Positions 44,567 to 54,579 of a stretch of DNA of 64,000 bases are shown piece after piece. The notes below the pieces were generated by a model that did not search any database, was not told the origin of the DNA, and saw nothing but the letters and a program-made list of their open reading frames with translations. The DNA is from Candidatus Nitronauta litoralis (GTDB lineage Bacteria > Nitrospinota > Nitrospinia > Nitrospinales > Nitrospinaceae): NCBI GenBank assembly GCA_015698285.1, contig CP048685.1, positions 1,674,001 to 1,738,000 of the forward strand, given 5' to 3'. The translations under genes and the position numbers were made by a program. The first letter of the stretch is position 1. Each line of letters opens with the position of its first letter.

Positions 44567-44872
44567 CAAGAACTCCTTTCAACAAAATATTTGGTAGTGC
44601 TTCAGCGCCCAAATATTTTAATTGTATTTTATTAGATCGCTTTGTATTGTCAAGAAAATATTGAAGAAAAAAGCGTTTCGGCGTTTTTGCCGGTAAACAG
44701 AATTTAAAAAAAAAGAAAGAGGAATTTTTTTTTATTTCTACATGGACCCTTGAAAAAGCCTGTGGAATGTGGCGGAAAAGGGTGTCGATAAAATTTTCAT
44801 TAACTAATGTGCCTGGTTGGGTAAAAATTTCTCTACTGGAAAGAAAATAAAAAAAGTTTAACGGGATTTCCT
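44567..44872. other. AT-rich intergenic region
   Basis: Gap between the divergent lysine-rich gene and the YfiH-like gene. It is AT-rich with several A and T tracts (44703-44735). Promoters for both genes should lie here; I cannot pick them with confidence. No gene is seen. Confidence 0.35.
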
Positions 44873-45634
44873 ATGTCTTCCTATTTTTTTAATGATTTGT
44901 TGTCGGAGCCCGATCTCAGGCATGGAACAAGCTCGAGGGATAACGTGATTCCTTCTTCCATTTCTGATTCAAGAGTGTTAACGAAGGAGCAAAAGCAAAC
45001 CAGAAATGATGAATCGCACCATCGTTTATTAACGAGTTGCGGAATGGAAAAACAATCGTTGAAGGTGTTGAAACAAATTCACAGTGCACAAGTTTATGTT
45101 GTTGACACCAAGCCGCTACCGGAAAGGTTAGAGGGTGATGCGTTGATTACAGCGACTCCGGATCAACCCATTGGAATTTACACGGCTGATTGTGTTCCGG
45201 CGATTTTGTATGACCCGGTGACCCACACCGCAGGTGTGGTGCATGCAGGGCGCGCGGGTACAGAAAAGGGTATCGTTCCTGCTGTGATAAAGAAGATGGT
45301 GGATTGCTTTGGTGTAAACACTGCAACCTTGAAGGTGGCGCTGGGTCCTTCAATCGGGCCTTGCTGTTATGAAGTGGAAGAGGGTTGTCTCGCTGCAATG
45401 AAGGATCGGTTTGCAAACTGGCAGGATTGGGTTAAGGAACATACTCCTGGCAAGGTTTTGCTGAATTTATGGAAAGCCAATCAGGACCAGGCCGTTGATT
45501 CGGGTGTTGCTGCCAGCAGGGTTTATTTATCTGGAGAGTGTACAGCCTGTCATACGGACCGTTGGTATTCGTATCGGAAGGAGGGGGACCGTGCCGGAAG
45601 GATGCTCACGGTTGCCATGTTGTGCCGAAGGTAA
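44873..45634 (+). CDS. YfiH/PgeF-like (polyphenol oxidase / purine nucleoside) family protein
   Basis: 253 residues. Family motifs: KQIHSAQVYVVD, DALITATPDQPIGIYTADCV, VHAGRAGTEKGIV (usually HAGWRGT), GPSIGPCCYEV and a C-terminal CTACHTDRWYSYRKEGD. The His and Cys residues bind zinc. Members act on nucleosides, or edit peptidoglycan precursors (PgeF), or were named polyphenol oxidases. The HAG site deviates from the usual HAGW. Start ATG 44873 lies close to an AT-rich gap. It converges with the response regulator. Confidence 0.85.
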   Translation: MSSYFFNDLLSEPDLRHGTSSRDNVIPSSISDSRVLTKEQKQTRNDESHHRLLTSCGMEKQSLKVLKQIHSAQVYVVDTKPLPERLEGDALITATPDQPIGIYTADCVPAILYDPVTHTAGVVHAGRAGTEKGIVPAVIKKMVDCFGVNTATLKVALGPSIGPCCYEVEEGCLAAMKDRFANWQDWVKEHTPGKVLLNLWKANQDQAVDSGVAASRVYLSGECTACHTDRWYSYRKEGDRAGRMLTVAMLCRR

Positions 45635-45640
45635 TACGAT

Positions 45641-46012
45641 TCAATTCTTGTTTTGAAAACGCTCGATGATATGGTCGACGCGTTGTTCGAAATCTTCTCC
45701 GATCGGTTTGACCATGAAATCGGCACCACCTTCAATCATAAATTGTTTGATTAATCCTGCGTGAGCATAAGCGGAAAGCATGGCGCACGGAACATTGGGC
45801 TGGATTTCTTTCATACGCTCAAAGGTCTGCATACCGTTCATATTTTTCATCATGAAATCCATCAGGATGAGGTCAACCGGGTTTTTTTCCAGTTGCTCAA
45901 TGCCATCCAGTCCGTTGCTGGACTCAAGCACCAGATGACCGGCCTTGGACAACCTGCGGTGAATGGTTTTTCTTGTCAGTTCGTGATCTTCAACTATAAG
46001 GATTGTGGCCAT
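45641..46012 (-). CDS. single-domain response regulator
   Basis: 123 residues, only a receiver domain. Acidic pocket E8/D9, phospho-acceptor Asp52 in LILMDFMM, Ser80, and Lys102 in MVKPIG are all conserved. Its ATG shares one base with the TGA of the kinase (TGATG). So it is the direct partner of the kinase upstream, probably acting by protein contact, as it has no output domain. Confidence 0.95.
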   Translation of the reverse strand: MATILIVEDHELTRKTIHRRLSKAGHLVLESSNGLDGIEQLEKNPVDLILMDFMMKNMNGMQTFERMKEIQPNVPCAMLSAYAHAGLIKQFMIEGGADFMVKPIGEDFEQRVDHIIERFQNKN

Positions 46013-48546
46013 CAGTTATCTCTCCTTTCCGGTTCAAGGGGAAGCACAAACCGGAAAACGCTTCCTTTGCCAAATGTGCTTTCAACTGCAATGGTTCCCT
46101 GGTGAAGTTCCACCAGTTCTTTTGTGATGGCAAGGCCCAGGCCTGTTCCCGAAGCTGCCCGGGTCGTTGAGGCATCGACCTGACGGAAAACATCAAAAAT
46201 ATAACGGACATCGTTTTCCGAGATACCGCAACCGGTGTCCTCAACTTCAAAAACAGCCTTGTTTTGTTCCTTGCGGACCCGCACAGTAATGCTGCCCTCA
46301 TCAGTAAACTTGATCGCGTTACTCAATAAATTAAAAATAATCTGTTTGAGGCGTACCTTATCGGCAAGAAGGTTGAAATCTTCCACTTCGGAAAAAATCA
46401 TCAGCCCTTTTTTTTGCGCGATCATTTGGCATGCCGGGATCAATTGTTCCATAAAATCTCCAATGGAAAGTTCATCCAGGCTGAGCCCCATTTTACCTGC
46501 TTCCACCTTGGAGAAATCGAGCAGGTCGTCAATGAGTGCCAGCAGGTGTTTTCCTGAGCTATCAATATCGCGTGAAATATTGACAATTTCATCCGGGTCA
46601 GGCAGATCCTCCGCATTCAGCAGGAGGGGTGTGCTACCGAGCATTACCGTGAGCGGTGTTCTAAGCTCATGGGAAATGATGCTCAAAAAATCTGATTTCA
46701 ATCGGTTGGATTCTTCCGCTTTCCTGGCAGCGGCGATGAGTTGCTTTTCCACACGCTTTTGTTCCGTTACATCGGTTCCGAAGCCGATATTTTCTTCAAG
46801 CTGACCCTGATCACCCAGTCGTTGAATGTTACTCCAGGAAACAACCCGTTTTTCTTTATTGCGTGCAGTCAGTACAATTTCATGATTGAGAACAGGTCCT
46901 TTTTGCATGGCATCGAAAAGGGCTTCCGTCTGTTTATAAGCTTCCCCGGGAAGTACAGTGCGCCACCAGTTCTGGCCAATCAGATCCCCCGCCTGAAAAC
47001 CTGTAGTGCGCTCAACTGCCGGGTTGACGAACCGGGTAGTGCCATCCAGGCCAAGGCCGACAACAAGGGCGGGTGTGCGTTCGATGATACGCATGGTGTA
47101 ATCGCGTTCATTGCGCAAAGCTTCTTCAAATCCCTTGCGCTGGGTGATATCCCTGACCATAGCTGTGTATAGCGAGGGACGGTCTCCCGATTCAGACCGG
47201 TTGGCTTTTCTCCGTTCAGGAAATTTTATTTCACTGACCGCCAGGTCTACCGGGAAATGATTACCCTGTTTATTTTGCCCGGTCTCTTCTACCAGCCGTC
47301 CCAGTAAACTGTCATCGCCTGATAACAGGTGTTCTTTGATTTCTCCTGCTGTATCACATAGGTTTGGGAAGACCGTGGCCAGGGAATTTTTAATCGCTTC
47401 TTCGGCCGGATAACCAAAAATCTTTTCGGCAGCGGGATTGAAGCTTGCAATTTTCCCATTCCGGTAGAAGGTGATTAGCCCTTCAAGGGAATTGTTGACT
47501 ATAGATCGAATTCTCTCTTCACTGTTTTGCAAGGCATCGAAGGTTCGCACCCGGTCCAGTCCCAGAGTGATTTCATCCGCTGTGGTGGCCAGGGTGTGGT
47601 GTCTTGCCTCGCTCAGCTTTTTGTGCGAAAAGACCTCGAATATTCCCATGACCTGTTGCTCCAGTACCAGGGGATAGGCACCATAGCCCTGGATGCCTTC
47701 GCGGACTAACCAGTCGTGGTAATGCTGAAGGTTTTGATCTTTTGAAGCCTGATTACTGAGAAACGGTTTTTTACCAGCAGCAATAATGCCCAGAGGATCT
47801 TTTTCCATTCGTCCCGATGCGACGGGAGGGTCGCTTGATAATCCTCCTGAAGCTTCCGCCTGCACTTCCAGAACGTTTTCGCCTTTGTAAATAATCCAGA
47901 CACGGGCGAGACAAATTCCCAGGTAATGACTTGTGATTTCAGTGCATCGTGTCAGCACCTGACGCATGGAGGCACTTTCTACCAGGGCATTCCCTATTTT
48001 GGCACTGAAGGCGGCAAGGGTGACACGTTCAGCCAATGCCGCTTCAGCCTGTTTGCGCTCGGTAGCATTTTCTCCTATCCCCAGGATACCGATCACTTCA
48101 CCCTGTTCATTAAATCTTGGGGATAGTGTCAGACGCACCCATAACTTGTGTCCGTCCTTGTGGAGTTCTTCCACTTCACAGGTGATTCCCTTTTTTTCAT
48201 TAATGATGTGTGTGACTACTTCCTTAACCACCTCCCGGGTGTCACCTTCATCTGGGTAAAGCACTGATATTTTTTTCTTATTGATGATTTCCCCGGCGGA
48301 ATATCCAAGCATGTTTTCCGCACCTTTATTCCAGAGCAGAATATTTCCTTGCAGGTCGGTTATCATGATGGAAACAGCCGAAGGACTTTCAACGATATTC
48401 TGGAGGGAAATAATTTTATTTAGCCAACGGCTTTCTTTCTCTTGCCATTCGGCAACCTGCTTTTTAAGAAAGTTGTTTTCCTGGCGTAGGCGGTCCACCT
48501 CTTCGGCAATGTCCTGCTTTTCATTTTTGCTGGAACGAAGGGTCAT
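46012..48546 (-). CDS. PAS/GAF multidomain sensor histidine kinase
   Basis: 844 residues, no membrane segment. From the N-terminus: coiled coil, PAS (about 45-165), GAF (about 175-335), PAS (about 345-470), PAS (about 485-610), HisKA with the H-box FLSIISHELRTPL, and HATPase_c (about 725-840; NLLSNAIKFTDEG, DTGCGI, GTGLGLAI). It is a cytoplasmic sensor that passes phosphate to the single-domain regulator next to it. The start ATG 48546 is the only candidate with a good frame. Confidence 0.93.
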   Translation of the reverse strand: MTLRSSKNEKQDIAEEVDRLRQENNFLKKQVAEWQEKESRWLNKIISLQNIVESPSAVSIMITDLQGNILLWNKGAENMLGYSAGEIINKKKISVLYPDEGDTREVVKEVVTHIINEKKGITCEVEELHKDGHKLWVRLTLSPRFNEQGEVIGILGIGENATERKQAEAALAERVTLAAFSAKIGNALVESASMRQVLTRCTEITSHYLGICLARVWIIYKGENVLEVQAEASGGLSSDPPVASGRMEKDPLGIIAAGKKPFLSNQASKDQNLQHYHDWLVREGIQGYGAYPLVLEQQVMGIFEVFSHKKLSEARHHTLATTADEITLGLDRVRTFDALQNSEERIRSIVNNSLEGLITFYRNGKIASFNPAAEKIFGYPAEEAIKNSLATVFPNLCDTAGEIKEHLLSGDDSLLGRLVEETGQNKQGNHFPVDLAVSEIKFPERRKANRSESGDRPSLYTAMVRDITQRKGFEEALRNERDYTMRIIERTPALVVGLGLDGTTRFVNPAVERTTGFQAGDLIGQNWWRTVLPGEAYKQTEALFDAMQKGPVLNHEIVLTARNKEKRVVSWSNIQRLGDQGQLEENIGFGTDVTEQKRVEKQLIAAARKAEESNRLKSDFLSIISHELRTPLTVMLGSTPLLLNAEDLPDPDEIVNISRDIDSSGKHLLALIDDLLDFSKVEAGKMGLSLDELSIGDFMEQLIPACQMIAQKKGLMIFSEVEDFNLLADKVRLKQIIFNLLSNAIKFTDEGSITVRVRKEQNKAVFEVEDTGCGISENDVRYIFDVFRQVDASTTRAASGTGLGLAITKELVELHQGTIAVESTFGKGSVFRFVLPLEPERRDN

Positions 48547-48812
48547 TTGTTTTTTTCAAAAAGTTTTTCCGGTTTGGAAAATGTTTTTGTATCGAGATTA
48601 CCGAATTTATTTTGGGCCTGAACAATTCAGTCTGCTCTTCCTTTAGTAAACCTCAAAATACGAGGGCTTGCTACCTTTAAAGTCCTTCAGTAAGGTTTGA
48701 TTATGTTAAATTAGCCTTATTTGGCCAAACAGTTTCTATCAACGGGATTCTCTGACCCATGATAGAATGCTCTCAATAAAAGGTCAAAACTAACCCAAAA
48801 ACGAAATATAGA

Positions 48813-50645
48813 ATGAACGATATTATGCCCCCCTCAGAGGGGTTGCTGGACCAGCTTTTGCCATTTCCAAGAGAATGGCTGCTTTCTGATCCTCAAAAAG
48901 CGGAAAAAGCCCTGAATGAACTATCAATTGAGGATCAGGCGCGTTGTTTCATGATGTATTCAGGGAAAGATAGGCAGAATCTCCTGTTACTGTCGCACAA
49001 CCCTTATGGCTTGATGCAGGTACTTCCCGATGAAGAAATATACTATACGGTAAAGGAAATTGGTCCGGAGGATGCCTATCCAATGCTTTCCGTATTATCG
49101 ACGGCACAGGTTCAGTTTTTTTTCGATATGGAATGGTGGGGAGGCGACAAGTTTTTACCGGAGCGCGCCTGGCAGTGGTTCGAATTGATGGATCATGGCA
49201 ATGACAATCACCTCCTGGAATGGTTTAAATCGGAAGAATTCGAACAAAAAATTATGTTCCTCCAGGCATTTGTTAAAGTTTTCAAGCGAGATGAAGCGAC
49301 CGATCAGTACGAAGGCGTGGGGGAAAAACCTCCCTGGACTCCTGATGGAGTTTATGACCTTTTCTTTATTAAAGAAGATACTTCAGGGTTGTTTAAACGC
49401 ATTTTTATCCAGCTTTATAATGAAGACGCGGAAATATTCCGTGCTTTGATGGAAGGCATAATCTGGTATCCCATCACCCCAACGGTTGAAAAAGCCTATC
49501 AATGGCGTCTGTCCCGCACAGCAGATCGTGGACTTCCGGATTTTGAGGAAGCCTTTACCGTTTACAGTAAGCTCAATGTCGGCAGTCTGAATGAAAACCC
49601 GCCTGCCCCGGAAGACTTTGAAGCAGAGCCGGGAAGGCAGACACTGGCTCCCACCTTTCCATTGTTCGAGGCTGACCCCGCATCGTTTTTCGGGCAATGT
49701 CTTTCACAGATGAAGGATGTCAACAGGTTCGATGCTATTTGCTGGGAACTGGTGATGCTGGCTAACAAGGTAATCGTCGCCGACAGGCTGGACCTCGGGA
49801 GTGTCGAAGCCAGGCGAAGCACGCTGAAAAAAGTTTTGGGGTATATCAATATTGGTTTGGAACTTGGTGCCGGTGGCGATATTGGACGAGGTGAAAAGCT
49901 CCTCTCCCGTACCTGGATGCAGTCGCTTTTTCAGGTGGGCTATGCAGGAGTCATGCAGCTTAAATGGGATGTTGAAGCCTTGCTGAAAGATCACGGTCCT
50001 CTTGTTAAACAGGTAGCGGGTCCCGTAATCGAAGAGCACCTTGCTGCTATGATCGACCGCTTCCCAAGGATTGGTGTGCATCGGGTTGCACCTGAAGAAG
50101 AAGCTTTACTGGATGAGGAAATGGAAAGTGAAGTACCCGAGATCCATTGGCGGGATTTAGAGTCGGTGGAGGATTTGCAGCGATTGCAGTTTCTCCACAG
50201 TCGGGTACAGTTTCGTGCGCGTTTTGTCAATATGGTGCTGGGTCTTTCCATAAAGGATATTGAAGCCCTGTCTGCCAAGTCGCGTTACCCAACCGCTCTG
50301 GTCGATCTGGATGTTATTTGTTTAACCCTTACCGCTTTGGCACATTACGCGATGTTTGGGCAGGTCGTCTGTGAGCCGTTGTCGGAAGAAGCTGCGAATT
50401 CCTTTTTGCAGGTGATTTTCCTTCCAAGTCCCATTCCCGGAGATGAGCGGGCTCTCAATGCGGACATATTGGAGCCATTTCGCAACCGTCTGGAGGAAAT
50501 GCCCCTCGCCTGGACGGACGACGACCGTGAGGAGTTGGGCCGTCTGATGAAAGAAGTGGAGGAAACCTTATATCAGCAGTTTGGAGGATTGCCAGCGGGT
50601 CAATCGGTTGAATGGCATTTTACCCGGGGGCTTTGTATTCAATAA
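48813..50645 (+). CDS. DUF6178 family protein
   Basis: 610 residues, no signal peptide or membrane segment. It is acidic and helical; repeated motifs such as LPDEEIYYTVKEIGPEDAYP and LSTAQVQFFFDMEWW match DUF6178, a family known mainly from deltaproteobacteria-like phyla. Function unknown. The kinase-regulator pair lies divergently 266 bases away. The start ATG lacks a strong ribosome site. No catalytic motif seen. Confidence 0.75.
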   Translation: MNDIMPPSEGLLDQLLPFPREWLLSDPQKAEKALNELSIEDQARCFMMYSGKDRQNLLLLSHNPYGLMQVLPDEEIYYTVKEIGPEDAYPMLSVLSTAQVQFFFDMEWWGGDKFLPERAWQWFELMDHGNDNHLLEWFKSEEFEQKIMFLQAFVKVFKRDEATDQYEGVGEKPPWTPDGVYDLFFIKEDTSGLFKRIFIQLYNEDAEIFRALMEGIIWYPITPTVEKAYQWRLSRTADRGLPDFEEAFTVYSKLNVGSLNENPPAPEDFEAEPGRQTLAPTFPLFEADPASFFGQCLSQMKDVNRFDAICWELVMLANKVIVADRLDLGSVEARRSTLKKVLGYINIGLELGAGGDIGRGEKLLSRTWMQSLFQVGYAGVMQLKWDVEALLKDHGPLVKQVAGPVIEEHLAAMIDRFPRIGVHRVAPEEEALLDEEMESEVPEIHWRDLESVEDLQRLQFLHSRVQFRARFVNMVLGLSIKDIEALSAKSRYPTALVDLDVICLTLTALAHYAMFGQVVCEPLSEEAANSFLQVIFLPSPIPGDERALNADILEPFRNRLEEMPLAWTDDDREELGRLMKEVEETLYQQFGGLPAGQSVEWHFTRGLCIQ

Positions 50646-50780
50646 GCTTGCTGGATGTGGGCCTTACCGGGTTTTTTCTGTTTAAAAATGCTAAAAAAGG
50701 GTGTAAGATTTCGTCCTCTTCAAATACTGAAGCCTCAATAATAAAAGAGGTAACGAACTTTTTTTACGGGAAATAAAATC

Positions 50781-50969
50781 ATGACCGAGACAGAAACCAG
50801 CCCGTCGCAACACCCTCCTGAATCCAAAAAGGAAAATGAAGTTCCTGAGGATCCCGGTATGATGGAGTCGGTCGGTTCCTTCCCCTGTTGGATGTTAAAG
50901 CTCATCGACACCGTTACTCCGGATTCCTTAAGAACCAAAGAACCACCCAAAAAGAACTACCGCATTTAA
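50781..50969 (+). CDS. small hypothetical protein
   Basis: 62 residues rich in Glu, Pro and Ser, with GSFPCWMLKLIDTVTPDS at the core. GGGAAATAAAATC leads to the ATG. No signal peptide. It is located between DUF6178 and purH. The composition is that of a real, short, flexible protein, but I cannot name it. Confidence 0.5.
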   Translation: MTETETSPSQHPPESKKENEVPEDPGMMESVGSFPCWMLKLIDTVTPDSLRTKEPPKKNYRI

Positions 50970-51083
50970 ATTCCCTGCCCAAAGGGCATCTTTATTTATT
51001 CCCTTATGTTCAGTATGAGCAATACCACAAGCTTATTAAATTAGCCTGGATGGTGGCTTGGTGCTTTTGAAAGGTGTCCTGAA

Positions 51084-52634
51084 ATGAAAGCTATAAAAAG
51101 AGCGTTGATCAGCGTTTCAGACAAATCCGGTATTGCCGGTTTTGCTAAAGAGTTGCACGCTCGTGGGGTCGAAATTCTTTCTACCGGGGGAACGGCTGAA
51201 TTACTTAAGGGTGAGGGAATCCCGGTAACCCAGGTATCCGATTACACCGGTTTTCCTGAAATGATGGACGGCCGCATCAAGACCCTGCATCCGAAAGTGC
51301 ACGGAGGTATCCTGGGTCGTCGCGATGTCAACGCTCATATGGAGGCCATGGAAAAACATGGTATCCAACCCATCGACATGGTCGTTATCAATCTTTATCC
51401 CTTTGAGGCAACCATCGCCAAGCCCGGTTGTACTCTGGAAGATGCGATTGAAAACATCGATATAGGTGGACCTGCCATGGTCCGTTCCTCTGCAAAAAAT
51501 TATAATGATGTCACCATAGTGGTCGACCCTGTAGACTACCCTGTTGTTTTAAAAGAAATGGAAGCGTCTGGGGGTGAGGTGAGTCTTAATACACGTAAGC
51601 GCCTTAGCCGAACAGCTTTTGCCTCGACTTCCAGGTATGATGCGATGATCTCTGGCTATTTGGCGTCATTGGAAGACGATGCTCCCACATTTCCAGGCCA
51701 ATTCAACCAGAGTCTTTCCAGGGTTCAGGAACTGCGTTATGGCGAGAACCCTCATCAGGCAGCCGCACTTTACCGGGAAGCAAACCCCGCCCCCAACCGG
51801 ATAGTAAATGCCCGGCAATTGCAGGGTAAGGAATTGTCGTTTAATAACTACATCGACATGAACGCGGCCTGGGAACTTGCCATTGAATTTGCTGAATCCT
51901 CGGCAGTGATTATCAAGCACACCAATCCCTGCGGAACTGCTGTTGGCGAAGATCAACTGGCAACTTTTCTAAAGGCACGAGATACAGACCCGGTGTCCGC
52001 GTTCGGTGGTGTGATGGCATTCAACCGGACTTTAACAGCAAGTACCGTCGAGGAAATTCTCAAAAACTTTGTAGAAGTCATCGTGGCACCCGGCTATGAA
52101 CCAGCCGCTTTGGAATTACTGGCGAAAAAGAAAAACATTCGGGCGATGGAAATGCCGGATGCAAGTGCCGGTAAAACTGAGCAGGATATCAAAAAGATAG
52201 GAGGAGGTTTGCTGGTCCAGGATGCTGATCGAATTACCCTCGACCCTGAGAAGTTGAAGGTGGTCACGGAAGCAAAACCAGATGACTCCTTGCTCAATGC
52301 TTTAAAATTTGCCTGGGTGGTAGCAAAACATGTTAAATCAAACGCAATTGTCTATGCGCGTGGGCAGGAAACAGTGGGCGTTGGTGCTGGTCAGATGAGC
52401 CGGGTGGATTCTGCGCGTCTTGCTGTTGAAAAAGCAAACAAGGATGTAAAAGGATGTGTTATGGCATCCGACGCATTTTTCCCTTTTCGCGATTCTGTAG
52501 ATGCAGCAGCTCAATCGGGAATCACCGCCATTATCCAGCCTGGAGGATCCATCCGTGATCAAGAGGTCATTGACGCGGCCAATGAACACGGTATGGCTAT
52601 GGTTTTCACCGGTATACGCCACTTCAAACATTGA
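51084..52634 (+). CDS. purH: bifunctional AICAR transformylase / IMP cyclohydrolase
   Basis: 516 residues, standard length. The N-terminal IMP cyclohydrolase domain (LISVSDKSGIAGFAKELHAR, STGGTAELL, GRIKTLHPKVHGGIL) is followed by the transformylase domain (LRYGENPHQAAALY, IIKHTNPCGTAVG, QMSRVDSAR, GGSIRDQEVIDAANEHGMAM). It carries out the last two steps to IMP. The start is ATG 51084 with GTCCTG before it, a weak site. No other pur gene is adjacent. Confidence 0.97.
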   Translation: MKAIKRALISVSDKSGIAGFAKELHARGVEILSTGGTAELLKGEGIPVTQVSDYTGFPEMMDGRIKTLHPKVHGGILGRRDVNAHMEAMEKHGIQPIDMVVINLYPFEATIAKPGCTLEDAIENIDIGGPAMVRSSAKNYNDVTIVVDPVDYPVVLKEMEASGGEVSLNTRKRLSRTAFASTSRYDAMISGYLASLEDDAPTFPGQFNQSLSRVQELRYGENPHQAAALYREANPAPNRIVNARQLQGKELSFNNYIDMNAAWELAIEFAESSAVIIKHTNPCGTAVGEDQLATFLKARDTDPVSAFGGVMAFNRTLTASTVEEILKNFVEVIVAPGYEPAALELLAKKKNIRAMEMPDASAGKTEQDIKKIGGGLLVQDADRITLDPEKLKVVTEAKPDDSLLNALKFAWVVAKHVKSNAIVYARGQETVGVGAGQMSRVDSARLAVEKANKDVKGCVMASDAFFPFRDSVDAAAQSGITAIIQPGGSIRDQEVIDAANEHGMAMVFTGIRHFKH

Positions 52635-52830
52635 TTGTCTGTTTGCTAAAAAAATACCTGAAATAATTTTGAGAATCGAACAAATAATACTTTCGAATAA
52701 TATGAGGTTCCTTTAGAGTATCAGTATAGTTTCTAATACTGCGTTAGATGATTTTGCTCACGACTCCATCCGTTTTTGCCGTTATATTATTTTAGTGCCT
52801 CTTCAGAAATGTCTTTTAGGAGCAGGTGAA

Positions 52831-53274
52831 ATGCCGAGTCATCTGAAAGATTTTATTGTATTTGAAGAAGATGATGAAAAATTCCATCTGCTAACCTCAG
52901 CATTTAATAATTCAGGTATCGAAAGTCGGCCCAAGCGGGTTGGCAACCTAAACGAACTTCAGGCTATTCTAGAACAACCTGAAAAGTCGGGCCTTGCCCA
53001 TTTCAAACCGCGTTTGGTGTTTATTGGAATGCCAAAGACCACTGATAAAATATGGGAATTTCTTGAATTACGCAGAAAGCGGGTTGACCTTAGAAAAATT
53101 CCCATGATTGTTTTCTCCAATCCGGAAATAGAACATGAGGAGACCCAAAGGTTCTATGACTATGGTGTGAATTCACTCGTACTGAGACCGGAAAATCAGG
53201 GAGATTATGACAAGCTGATAGAAACAATCCGGGAATACTGGTTTGGGATTGTCATGCTTCCCTCTTCTGAGTGA
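52831..53274 (+). CDS. pseudo-receiver protein lacking the phospho-acceptor
   Basis: 147 residues from ATG 52831 (AGGAG nine bases upstream). The fold is that of a response-regulator receiver, with an acidic pocket E12-E13-D14-D15, a Ser at 96 where Thr/Ser is usual, and a C-terminal REYWF helix. But at the phospho-acceptor site the sequence reads LVFIGMPKTT (Gly66) and the conserved Lys is Arg119 in LVLRPEN. So it cannot be phosphorylated in the normal way. Such atypical receivers work as scaffolds or bind other ligands. The earlier GTG at 52795 has no ribosome site. Confidence 0.75.
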   Translation: MPSHLKDFIVFEEDDEKFHLLTSAFNNSGIESRPKRVGNLNELQAILEQPEKSGLAHFKPRLVFIGMPKTTDKIWEFLELRRKRVDLRKIPMIVFSNPEIEHEETQRFYDYGVNSLVLRPENQGDYDKLIETIREYWFGIVMLPSSE

Positions 53275-53324
53275 TTTTTTTGTTCCCCATTCCCATGTCA
53301 AATTCTGGGTTTTGACAATAGACG

Positions 53325-54110
53325 ATGAAACTTCCCAAAAATTTCAAGAAATATTTGGAATGGTGCTTTTACACATTCCTTTTTGTCCTTGTAGCTTCAG
53401 CCGGGGTCGGAGTCTATTTTTGGAAAACCTACGAACCAAAATTGGCCGAGCTTGAAGGTAAGGATCCGGATCGATATCAGGAAATGGTTGTTGCCACTAA
53501 AAAAGTGGACCTTCCAAAGGCGTTGGATTTATATAAAAAAATTGATGCTATGACGGAATGGGAAGTTTATTTGCTTCGCCACGAGAAATGGAAAAAAAAA
53601 TGGGAGGAAGACCCCGACTTTCGAGATAGGGAGCTTGAGGCCCGTTCCGATAAATTTGATGCCCTGAAGGTAGCCCGTCAAAAAGAATACGCCAGGAAAC
53701 GCGTAGACCTGAAGGTTCTGCAGGTAAGAGATTCTACCGGCAGGGAAGAATCGTGGAAGAAAAAAACCCCATGGGAACAAAGTGTTTTGTTGAAAGAGGC
53801 CTGTTTGTATTATCGCGACCTGGAGCAACGGCATTCTGTTGACCGGAGGAGGATAGACCTCCCGGCACGGCAGGAAAGTTTTTTGATGGAACAGCGTGCA
53901 ACTGGCATTACCCCATCTGAAGAATGTGACAAGTGGATTGCTTTGAGCCAGTCACCAAATCAGGTCGCGCTTTCACTGAGCAACCTCAGGCGATCCATGA
54001 ATTATTATTTTTTTAGAAGGATGAGCGACGAACTGGGATTACCGGGGGAGGCGCAACACGATCTTGAGAACCGGCTTTCCAAAATGACTCACGACTTTGA
54101 ATCTTACTGA
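53325..54110 (+). CDS. hypothetical single-span membrane protein
   Basis: 261 residues. Lys-rich start, a transmembrane segment at about 13-34 (FYTFLFVLVASAGVGVYFW), and a long charged helical tail rich in Lys, Glu and Arg (likely coiled coil, on the far side). No known domain seen. It lies 50 bases after the pseudo-receiver and may be in the same unit; the converging HAMP gene follows. Confidence 0.6.
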   Translation: MKLPKNFKKYLEWCFYTFLFVLVASAGVGVYFWKTYEPKLAELEGKDPDRYQEMVVATKKVDLPKALDLYKKIDAMTEWEVYLLRHEKWKKKWEEDPDFRDRELEARSDKFDALKVARQKEYARKRVDLKVLQVRDSTGREESWKKKTPWEQSVLLKEACLYYRDLEQRHSVDRRRIDLPARQESFLMEQRATGITPSEECDKWIALSQSPNQVALSLSNLRRSMNYYFFRRMSDELGLPGEAQHDLENRLSKMTHDFESY

Positions 54111-54123
54111 TACCTCAGCAAAA

Positions 54124-54579
54124 CTAATTTTTCAGATGAATTGATTTTGCTTCTTCCATGTTGGGCGGGTGAATGGCGGTGAGTAGCTGTTTGATCTCGT
54201 TGTTGGACTTGATCTCGGGCGGTTCCACCGGTTCTCCTTCGGCAAGCTGCACCAGTTTTCTTAAAGGGCGCACAACTAGATTGAAGGTGTAAAGCCCTCC
54301 TACAACCGCAAAGATGCTACCCAAAACAGCCAACCAGAGAATCTCGGTTTCAAGTCGGTTGATCGTTTTGATCAGCCGACTTTGAATGAAAGTGAATTCA
54401 TCCCCGGTTAGGCCTGGGGGCATCTTTTCCAGAAGTAAATTCACTTGCTCCAACTGAATTGTCAGGTAGAACGCGAAATAGCCGAGTATCGAAATAACCA
54501 GAATCCAGCCCCACATCAGGGTATTGATGATACTCTTACGTTCCCCTGGCAGTTCGTCCCGAAAAATACCTGTTTTCAC
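54124..54579 (-). CDS. small HAMP-like two-span membrane protein
   Basis: 151 residues. Transmembrane segments at about 20-42 and 82-102 enclose a periplasmic loop of about 40 residues; then a HAMP-like helix (LVVRPLRKLVQLAEGE) and a short tail. There is no kinase, cyclase or methyl-accepting domain. It could be a stand-alone HAMP relay. Its ATG overlaps the stop of the M48 gene (TAATG type), so it is cotranscribed with that protease. Confidence 0.65.
   Translation of the reverse strand: MKTGIFRDELPGERKSIINTLMWGWILVISILGYFAFYLTIQLEQVNLLLEKMPPGLTGDEFTFIQSRLIKTINRLETEILWLAVLGSIFAVVGGLYTFNLVVRPLRKLVQLAEGEPVEPPEIKSNNEIKQLLTAIHPPNMEEAKSIHLKN

Noticed and set aside
44310-44597. 95-residue hydrophobic open frame opposite the lysine-rich gene
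   Set aside because: It is the antisense reading of Lys/Ala codons; the minus frame has the ribosome site.
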